Under the pieces are notes generated by a model. The model ran no database searches and was not told where the DNA came from. It saw nothing but the letters and a program-made list of their open reading frames with translations. Shown here one piece after another: positions 7,598-12,372 of a stretch of DNA of 12,372 nucleotides. This stretch comes from Burkholderiales bacterium (GTDB lineage Bacteria; Pseudomonadota; Gammaproteobacteria; Burkholderiales; Burkholderiaceae_A). Numbering within the stretch: position 1 is the stretch's first letter; every line of letters starts with the position of its first letter. Position numbers and translations under genes: made by a program. The stretch covers positions 1-12,372 of the forward strand of contig JAURFZ010000033.1 of NCBI GenBank assembly GCA_030834045.1, written 5' to 3'.

Positions 7598-8484
7598 ATG
7601 CCCCATCGCCTCAGATGGCTGGAAGTACCATTGGGCTTCTACGCGAAGACCTTGCACGAGCGGGTTACTTCGCCGATGAATCTCTTGCCAGCGTTGTCTG
7701 GCTTGCTGAACATCTCGAGCGCCCCATTCTTCTTGAAGGCGAGGCCGGTGTGGGCAAGACGGCCTTGGCCGCTGCACTATCAAAGACGCTCAATCGTCCG
7801 CTAATACGCCTTCAGTGCTTTGAGGGTCTAGACCTTGCCGATGCGGCCTATGAGTGGAATGTTGCACGCCAGTTAATGGCTATTCGACTTAAGCCAGAGG
7901 CAACAGAGGCAAACCTCTACACGCGCGACTATTTATTAGCCAAGCCCCTTTTAGCAGCTATTACACAACCGGAGGGGGCAGTGCTGCTCATTGATGAAGT
8001 CGATCGAGCAGATGAGGCGTTTGAGGCCTATCTTTTAGAAGTATTGTCCGAGTTCCAGATGAGTATTCCAGAGCTTGGTACGCTACATGCCAACGTAGTG
8101 CCTCGTGTCATTCTCACTAGCAATGGCACCCGATCTCTGTCTGACGCCCTTCGTCGTCGTTGCCTTTTTCATGTGGTTGAGTACCCAGACCCCTTTCGTG
8201 AACGCTGTATTTTGCAAGCCAGTCTTCCAGACGCAGACATCAGACTTGTCGAGTCGGTTGTGACAGTTGTTCAGGGCTTACGAAATGAAGACTTACAAAA
8301 ACGGCCTGGGCTTGCGGAAAGTCTCGACTGGCTTAGGGCGCTGCACCATTGCGGCCATAAAGAACTACCAGACGACTTTACGCAAATTCATCAGACCCTA
8401 AGTTGCCTGCTTAAAACCCGTGAAGACCGCTTCGCCTTTGGGCCTGACTCTTACCGTCAACTTCAGGAGAGGTATGGGCGCTGA
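7594..8484 (+). CDS. coxD: CoxD, MoxR-type AAA+ ATPase for cofactor maturation
   Basis: A 296-residue AAA+ ATPase of the MoxR group. Walker A is GEAGVGKT (49-56), Walker B VLLIDE (129-134), sensor 1 TSN (174-176), followed by an arginine-rich RRRC segment (186-189) in the arginine-finger region. In Oligotropha, CoxD is a membrane-associated ATPase needed to sulfurate the molybdenum and help install copper in apo-CO dehydrogenase. Here it would act with the adjacent VWA protein CoxE, a pairing typical of MoxR-VWA chaperone systems. The start overlaps the coxG stop by 4 bp (ATGA), with GGAGGT at 7574-7579 rather far upstream, so translational coupling is likely. The end overlaps the preferred coxE start by 11 bp. 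Confidence 0.93.
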   Translation: MNAPSPQMAGSTIGLLREDLARAGYFADESLASVVWLAEHLERPILLEGEAGVGKTALAAALSKTLNRPLIRLQCFEGLDLADAAYEWNVARQLMAIRLKPEATEANLYTRDYLLAKPLLAAITQPEGAVLLIDEVDRADEAFEAYLLEVLSEFQMSIPELGTLHANVVPRVILTSNGTRSLSDALRRRCLFHVVEYPDPFRERCILQASLPDADIRLVESVVTVVQGLRNEDLQKRPGLAESLDWLRALHHCGHKELPDDFTQIHQTLSCLLKTREDRFAFGPDSYRQLQERYGR

Positions 8485-9649
8485 TCTGGCCTGGCCCTCT
8501 GAGCGGGTTTTGGCCTTCGGATTGTTTCTGCGTGAGTCTGGTTTTCAGATAGGCCCGCAAGAACAACGCGATTTCTTACGCGTACTTCATGCAAAGCCCC
8601 TCACCACGCTTGGAGAGGTTCAATTGCTATGGCGACCCATTGCCTGCCATTCTAAGCGAGACCATATGGCATGGCAGGACCTGTTTCTGCGTTTCTGGGA
8701 ACCTCACCGAACACGGGGCACCACGAAAGTCTCAGGCCAGACTAAGCCAAGCCGAAATCTTCAGCAACGTGTTGAACAGGCCAAAGCCCACGATTCTCAG
8801 ACCTCGCAACAAGCCAACAAGCACAGTGCCTCCGGCCAGACCGACGCTCGTTGCGGAACCGGAGAGGACGATACTGAGAAAAAACCAAGTGAGCGAAGTA
8901 TGGGCGGGGCAAGCACGGTCGATGCGCTCCACGACCGAGAGAGCCAGATGTGGATGCCAAGCGACTTAAATTCGCTTGAACAGCTTGCGCGGGGTATACA
9001 CCGCCGTTTACCGCAGACTCGCACCCGACGATGGCAAAGTAGTATTCATGGCCTAAAACTTGACGGGCGTCGCACGCTTAGAAAGTCTGCCTCTCTCTTG
9101 GGAGATTCACTTATTCCGTGCTGGAAGCGCAGGCGTCGTGAGCCAATTGAATTAATTCTATTGAATGACGTGTCTCGATCTATGGAAGCTCACGCTGCAT
9201 TGGCTCTTCGTACATCGCGTGCCTTTCATCGCGTTATGGGTGCCCGAGTTTTCGTGTTTCATCTGCGTCCAATCGAGGTCACAGATCTTATGCGGCGTGA
9301 TACCCCGGCAGTCCAAGAGAGAATTAACGCAGTCACGGCAGGTTTTCAATCGGGCACCAGAATTGCCGACAGTATTCGAGCACTTCATTCTCACCGCCCG
9401 TCGGTGTCATTCAATCGGCGGACGCGGCTCTGGATTTTTTCAGATGGCTTTGATACCGCCCCATCGGATCAACTCGCCTGCGAGCTTCAGTACCTTAATG
9501 ATAAGGGTGTCAAAGTTGATTGGTTCTATCCCACCCGCCAAGCTCCTACCTCCCAGGCCGCCAAAGCGGCAAGCGCTATGGTCTCGGAATGGCTGCCAGC
9601 ACATGACTTTGTAAGCCTGCGCTCTTCACTTCTTAACCTCGCCTTCTAA
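8474..9649 (+). CDS. coxE: CoxE, VWA-domain partner of CoxD
   Basis: A 391-residue protein of the CoxE VWA family. The N-terminal helical part (about 1-78) precedes a charged, Gln/Ser/Lys-rich, probably flexible linker (about 80-150). The C-terminal VWA domain has the metal-ion-dependent adhesion motif DVSRS (232-236), a later threonine in FQSGT, and an aspartate in IFSDGFD. CoxE is thought to work with the CoxD ATPase in loading sulfur and copper into CoxL. I prefer the ATG at 8474 because AGGAGAGG sits just upstream. An in-frame GTG at 8420 would add 18 residues that lie wholly within the end of coxD. The gene overlaps coxD by 11 bp. Confidence 0.93.
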   Translation: MGADLAWPSERVLAFGLFLRESGFQIGPQEQRDFLRVLHAKPLTTLGEVQLLWRPIACHSKRDHMAWQDLFLRFWEPHRTRGTTKVSGQTKPSRNLQQRVEQAKAHDSQTSQQANKHSASGQTDARCGTGEDDTEKKPSERSMGGASTVDALHDRESQMWMPSDLNSLEQLARGIHRRLPQTRTRRWQSSIHGLKLDGRRTLRKSASLLGDSLIPCWKRRRREPIELILLNDVSRSMEAHAALALRTSRAFHRVMGARVFVFHLRPIEVTDLMRRDTPAVQERINAVTAGFQSGTRIADSIRALHSHRPSVSFNRRTRLWIFSDGFDTAPSDQLACELQYLNDKGVKVDWFYPTRQAPTSQAAKAASAMVSEWLPAHDFVSLRSSLLNLAF

Positions 9650-9659
9650 GGACATAAAG

Positions 9660-10508
9660 ATGCAAGATCTTCGCCCTGCCGTAAGCGTTGCAGCAAAAGA
9701 TTGGCTCTCTGCGCTGAATCAGTTCGAAAGCCAAGGCCGTCCCTATGCCCTGGTAACTGTGCTTCGGTCAGAGCCGCCGGCGTCAGCTCGAGCAGGAGAT
9801 AAGGCCGTGGTTACTTCCGACGGCGCCTTTTATGGCTGGATCGGTGGGGGCTGCGCCCAGCCCGTGGTCAGGCGGGCCATCGACGAGTCTCTGGCTTCTG
9901 GGGTTCCAATCACACTTCGAATTACGCCAAATACGGGAGAGGCGGTGCCCCAAGGCGTTCAAAAGGTACCTATGGCCTGCCACTCAGGTGGCAGCGTTGA
10001 GCTTTTTATCGAGCCACACCAACCTGCTGTTCCACTGCATATATATGGGACGGCGCCGGTTGCCTATGTGCTCGCTGATCTCGCAAGCCGAGTCGGAATA
10101 CCAGTGACAGCTATGGCTACCCCCTTTCAGAATCAAACCCAACTAACCTGGGCAGTGATCGCAACGCAAGGCCAAGACGACATTGCGTCAATTCGTCATG
10201 CACTCGACGCAGGTGCGCATCGCCTCTGGTTCATTGCAAGCCATCGGAAATGGAGCAAGCTCAGGCTCGAGTTACAGCAGACGGGTACCGCCATCAGTGC
10301 GCTCGATCGTGTCACTGCCCCAGCAGGTCTGCCGATTGGTGCAAAGACCCCCGAAGAGATTGCCCTAAGTGTCTTAGCTGCAGTTGTTGCAGAGCGCCGT
10401 GGCAGGCAAATAGTTCAAGCCGACGCTCAGATTGCAATGGAGTCGAGTACAACTGAGCCCTCCTCACCCCCGGTTGCAGCCGTGAAATCCTGCTGTGGAG
10501 GTGTCTGA
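9660..10508 (+). CDS. XdhC/CoxF/CoxI-family molybdoenzyme maturation protein
   Basis: A 282-residue member of the XdhC family, which binds the molybdenum cofactor and assists its sulfuration and insertion. The N-terminal XdhC domain shows GDKAVVTSDG and the GGGCAQPVV loop with C65, then ACHSGGSVELFIEP with C107. A Rossmann-like C-terminal domain begins at HIYGTAPVAYVL (127-138) and ends with the family segment APAGLPIGAKTPEEIALS. The last residues are Cys-Cys-Gly-Gly-Val (C278, C279), after a Ser/Thr/Pro-rich linker. Operon position matches coxF or coxI of other clusters. I give no symbol because the two cannot be told apart by eye, and only one copy is present here. AAGGA at 9648-9652 supports the start. 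The stop overlaps the next start as TGATG. Confidence 0.88.
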   Translation: MQDLRPAVSVAAKDWLSALNQFESQGRPYALVTVLRSEPPASARAGDKAVVTSDGAFYGWIGGGCAQPVVRRAIDESLASGVPITLRITPNTGEAVPQGVQKVPMACHSGGSVELFIEPHQPAVPLHIYGTAPVAYVLADLASRVGIPVTAMATPFQNQTQLTWAVIATQGQDDIASIRHALDAGAHRLWFIASHRKWSKLRLELQQTGTAISALDRVTAPAGLPIGAKTPEEIALSVLAAVVAERRGRQIVQADAQIAMESSTTEPSSPPVAAVKSCCGGV

Positions 10509-11188
10509 TGGGATGCCTTCTGAAAGGTGGCGGCGGGCTCTACAGTCGACTTATCGTCGGGGCCGTGTTGCTTGCTGCCGGAAGCGGAAGTCGCATGGGC
10601 AATAGGCCCAAATGCCTTTTGGAGTTAGGGGGTGTCCCTCTTATAAGAAGACAACTCATTGCCTTGTCTGGAGCGGGTATTGACGAGGTTGTGGTCGTAC
10701 TCGGACATCATCAAGAACAGATCGAACCCTGTGTCCAAGATTTCCCCGTCACCCTTGCAGTCAATCCTCAACCCGATGAGGGGCAGAGTGGCTCGCTAAG
10801 GACTGGCCTTCATGGGCTCAACGGAAAACTCGATGCCATTGTTGTCGCCCTCGCCGATCAGCCTCTTCTGAATCAACAAGACTATGTTGATCTTATAAGC
10901 GCTTTCAAGAAGCGCCCTGACGGAACAAGACTTGTGGTTCCCAGCGTGAATACATTTCCGGGCAACCCAATTATTTTTGAAGAGTCGCTGAGCCCGGAAA
11001 TCCTTGCGAAAGACAGTCAATTTGGCTGTAAGCAGTGGCGGGCAAACCATCCCGAACAAGTGCATTTCTGGAGTACATCGAACAGACGTTATAGCCAAGA
11101 TATTGACACGCCCGAAGATATCGAGGCCTTAGCGAATTCCAGCGGCCACCGACTTGCCTGGCCTGCTTGGCTGCGTGAGACCGCCTAG
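10508..11188 (+). CDS. MocA-like molybdenum cofactor cytidylyltransferase
   Basis: A 226-residue NTP-transferase of the MobA/MocA family. The nucleotide-binding signature is LLAAGSGSRMG (21-31) followed by K35 in RPKCLLELGG. The metal-binding/family motif ALADQP, the FPGNPIIF segment and the C-terminal DIDTPEDIEAL are also visible. The LAAG form resembles CTP-using MocA more than GTP-using MobA (LAGG). This agrees with the need of CO dehydrogenase for molybdopterin cytosine dinucleotide, so the likely reaction is Mo-molybdopterin plus CTP giving MCD plus pyrophosphate. The start overlaps the upstream stop by one base (TGATG), and GGAGGT at 10497-10502 is placed perfectly while also encoding Gly-Gly of the upstream protein. 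The 15 or so residues before the core are atypical. Confidence 0.88.
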   Translation: MGCLLKGGGGLYSRLIVGAVLLAAGSGSRMGNRPKCLLELGGVPLIRRQLIALSGAGIDEVVVVLGHHQEQIEPCVQDFPVTLAVNPQPDEGQSGSLRTGLHGLNGKLDAIVVALADQPLLNQQDYVDLISAFKKRPDGTRLVVPSVNTFPGNPIIFEESLSPEILAKDSQFGCKQWRANHPEQVHFWSTSNRRYSQDIDTPEDIEALANSSGHRLAWPAWLRETA

Positions 11189-11197
11189 GCCCTGCGA

Positions 11198-11893
11198 GTG
11201 AATAAACAGTTATTCGAAATGCTCAATCTATGGGCCTGTCCATTGGGTCTGCACCAGTACGAAGCCAGCGACAACTTTAATCCCTTAATTGCCCGAGTAC
11301 TGCAGAGCATCCGTGTCCTTGACGTTCAGACCGAGGCGAGTACTTCGTTTTACGCTAGTAAAGATGATCTTTTGCATCGAATTCGCATCCCGGAGTGGCA
11401 GTCGTGGCTTGAATTTTTGATCGACAGCATTGCGAAGACGGCACGTCATGCCAACACTGGTATTTGGCCCGAAACCTCCGAGGACCTTACCGTAGAAATT
11501 GTTGGGCTATGGTGCCAATTTAGTAACTTAGGCGTTCACCACGATGTGCATAGCCATGGTAACTGTTCGTGGTCGGGTGTCTATATTGTGCAAGTTGACC
11601 CGGATGCTCAGAGGCAGATGCATGAGGTCTATAAGGAATGCAATGGCGTCACCCGTTTCTACGGACCCCACTTCCAGAACCTAGCGGGGGCGGCGATTGA
11701 CTATGGTAACGCCTACCTGCAAAGCGCTCACCTTGATATTTCACCTTACGAAGGTCGCCTGGCCGTCTTCCCCTCCTGGCTGTTGCATCAGGCTATGCCA
11801 TATCAGGGCCTAAAGGACCGAATCATCCTCTCCTTCAATGCAAGCATTCACCGCAAAGGTGGTGACCGATGGGCAGACTATGCCCAATCGTAG
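11198..11893 (+). CDS. Putative 2-oxoglutarate/Fe(II) oxygenase-like protein, last gene of the cox operon
   Basis: A 231-residue protein resembling the 2OG-Fe(II) oxygenase group of PF13759/TIGR02466. Support comes from the central SWSGVYIVQVDP (124-135) preceded by histidines, then LAVFPSWLLH (188-197) and RIILSFN (208-214). Candidate metal ligands are H114/D116 or H118/H120 together with distal H197. R208 is placed to bind 2-oxoglutarate. Substrate and role are unknown, and members of this group are mostly uncharacterised. The GTG at 11198 is only 9 bp after the preceding stop and lacks a clear ribosome site; an ATG at 11219 (residue 8) is the alternative. The terminator directly after it places it inside the cox transcription unit. 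I know of no established role for such a protein in CO dehydrogenase clusters. Confidence 0.8.
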   Translation: MNKQLFEMLNLWACPLGLHQYEASDNFNPLIARVLQSIRVLDVQTEASTSFYASKDDLLHRIRIPEWQSWLEFLIDSIAKTARHANTGIWPETSEDLTVEIVGLWCQFSNLGVHHDVHSHGNCSWSGVYIVQVDPDAQRQMHEVYKECNGVTRFYGPHFQNLAGAAIDYGNAYLQSAHLDISPYEGRLAVFPSWLLHQAMPYQGLKDRIILSFNASIHRKGGDRWADYAQS

Positions 11894-11910
11894 AGAACGT
11901 GTCATAGGTG

Positions 11911-11942
11911 CAGAGCCCACAACCCAAATGGCTCTGTTTTTT
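11911..11942 (+). terminator. Intrinsic terminator of the cox operon
   Basis: CAGAGCC (11911-11917) pairs perfectly with GGCTCTG (11930-11936) over a 12-nt loop and is followed directly by six T residues (11937-11942). It starts 18 bp after the oxygenase-like stop codon. It separates the cox operon from the cytochrome gene, which must have its own promoter if termination is efficient. Confidence 0.85.
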
Positions 11943-12029
11943 GGTACGAAACTTTTAGTGCTCAACCTTTAAAAGATTTCAATGCAAATTTACGGACAAA
12001 GGATTGTCAAGGTGCCAGCGCTAAGGCAA

Positions 12030-12040
12030 ATTAGAGACTC
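12030..12040 (+). promoter_or_regulatory. 11-bp motif ATTAGAGACTC, copy 2 (upstream of cytochrome c)
   Basis: Identical to 3105-3115 upstream of coxM. It ends 57 bp before the cytochrome ATG. Here its AGAGACT part forms the left arm of an inverted repeat with 12058-12064. Confidence 0.3.
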
Positions 12041-12064
12041 TTGTCATTGACTTATGCAGTCTCT
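12033..12064. repeat. Inverted repeat upstream of the cytochrome c gene
   Basis: AGAGACT (12033-12039) and AGTCTCT (12058-12064) form perfect 7-bp arms with an 18-bp spacer. The centre-to-centre distance of 25 bp is close to a whole number of helical turns. This could be an operator for a dimeric regulator or a weak leader hairpin. Nearby TTGTCA (12041-12046) and TTGACT (12047-12052) are possible -35 elements, but no good -10 follows. Confidence 0.35.
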
Positions 12065-12097
12065 TAGCCAGACTTACTCAATCGAGAGGAGATAGTT

Positions 12098-12372
12098 ATG
12101 AAGCAGCATCTAAACGCGTTAGCTATCATTGCCTGGGGGGTAGCTTTTAGCGCGCTACCCGTCAACGCATCCTGGGCCTCTGTCGAGCTCGCGCAGAAAA
12201 AAGCCTGTCTTGCCTGTCATGCTATTCAGCATCATCGCGTAGGCCCTGCCTACAACCTTGTTGCACAAAGGTATGGATCGCGCCCTGATGCGGTGGAGTA
12301 TTTATCGAACAGCATCAAAAACGGAGGGGGGGGGCGATGGGCCATGGGTGTGATGCCCCGGCAGAACCTAAC
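12098..12372 (+). CDS. Small class I cytochrome c (c-551/c-552 type), 3' end missing
   Basis: The visible 91 residues begin with a Sec signal peptide (positive N-terminus, hydrophobic core about 7-22, probable cleavage near A27 in NASWAS). The mature protein starts shortly before the single haem site C37-L-A-C40-H41. The C-terminal class I motif IKNGGGGRW followed by MPRQNL supplies M86 as the likely axial methionine. The gene runs off the window a few codons before its expected end, since such proteins are usually about 100 residues. It would act in the periplasm as an electron shuttle to a terminal oxidase or reductase. GAGAGGAG at 12084-12091 is a strong ribosome site. A run of nine G (12326-12334) encodes three of the glycines. 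The terminator upstream suggests separate transcription from the cox operon. Confidence 0.9.
   Translation, partial: MKQHLNALAIIAWGVAFSALPVNASWASVELAQKKACLACHAIQHHRVGPAYNLVAQRYGSRPDAVEYLSNSIKNGGGGRWAMGVMPRQNL

Noticed and set aside
8420..8473. GTG-started 18-residue extension of coxE
   Set aside because: It lies wholly inside the end of coxD. The ATG at 8474 has a well-placed AGGAGAGG ribosome site.
8589..8969. 126-codon plus-strand open frame inside coxE
   Set aside because: It overlaps the coxE linker in another frame, and its length reflects biased composition rather than a gene. No start signal or domain is seen.
9165..9614. 149-codon plus-strand open frame inside the coxE VWA domain
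   Set aside because: The coxE frame carries the DVSRS motif and family residues across this region; the alternative frame has no recognisable content.
9660..10508. Xanthine dehydrogenase accessory factor belonging to a purine pathway
   Set aside because: The family is shared, but the gene sits within a form I cox operon with coxD and coxE, so a CO dehydrogenase role is more likely.
1..12372. Mobile element, CRISPR array, tRNA or rRNA
   Set aside because: No transposase or integrase, no regularly spaced repeats and no structural RNA signatures were seen on either strand.

Overview
The window carries a nearly complete form I (genuine, aerobic) carbon monoxide dehydrogenase locus. It is flanked on one side by a divergent fatty-acid-type catabolic pair and on the other by a c-type cytochrome gene cut by the window edge. 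Moderate base composition, Shine-Dalgarno sites, tightly overlapping genes and a small Sec-exported class I cytochrome c suggest a proteobacterium, perhaps beta or gamma. This taxonomic guess is weak. No RuBisCO, CO2-fixation gene, mobile element, tRNA, rRNA or CRISPR array is visible, so CO oxidation here looks like energy supplementation in an organotroph, though genes outside the window could change that.

Layout. Bases 1-96 hold only the downstream flank of the first gene. On the minus strand, a thiolase (1645-2838) is followed after 21 bp by an AMP-forming acyl-CoA synthetase (97-1623). A 324-bp divergent intergenic region (2839-3162) carries candidate control elements. On the plus strand, 3163-11893 appears to be one operon: coxM (FAD subunit), coxS (2x[2Fe-2S] subunit), coxL (Mo/Cu catalytic subunit with the AYRCSFR active-site loop), coxG (SRPBCC protein with a hydrophobic C-terminal tail), coxD (MoxR-type AAA+ ATPase), coxE (VWA protein), an XdhC/CoxF/CoxI-family maturation gene, a MocA-like nucleotidyltransferase, and a putative 2-oxoglutarate/Fe(II) oxygenase-like gene. 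A clear intrinsic terminator (11911-11942) closes it. A separate small cytochrome c gene begins at 12098 and runs off the end.

How the genes work together. The MocA-like protein would make molybdopterin cytosine dinucleotide. The XdhC-like protein, CoxD and CoxE would sulfurate and copper-load the cofactor in CoxL. CoxMSL oxidises CO to CO2 and passes electrons through the two iron-sulfur clusters to FAD. CoxG links the enzyme to the membrane quinone pool, and the downstream cytochrome c could serve a terminal branch.

The most unusual points are the oxygenase-like gene as the last cistron of the cox operon, and an exact 11-bp motif (ATTAGAGACTC) shared by the coxM and cytochrome c upstream regions. 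A Cys-Cys motif at the very C-terminus of the XdhC-family protein, possibly relevant to copper handling, also merits attention.
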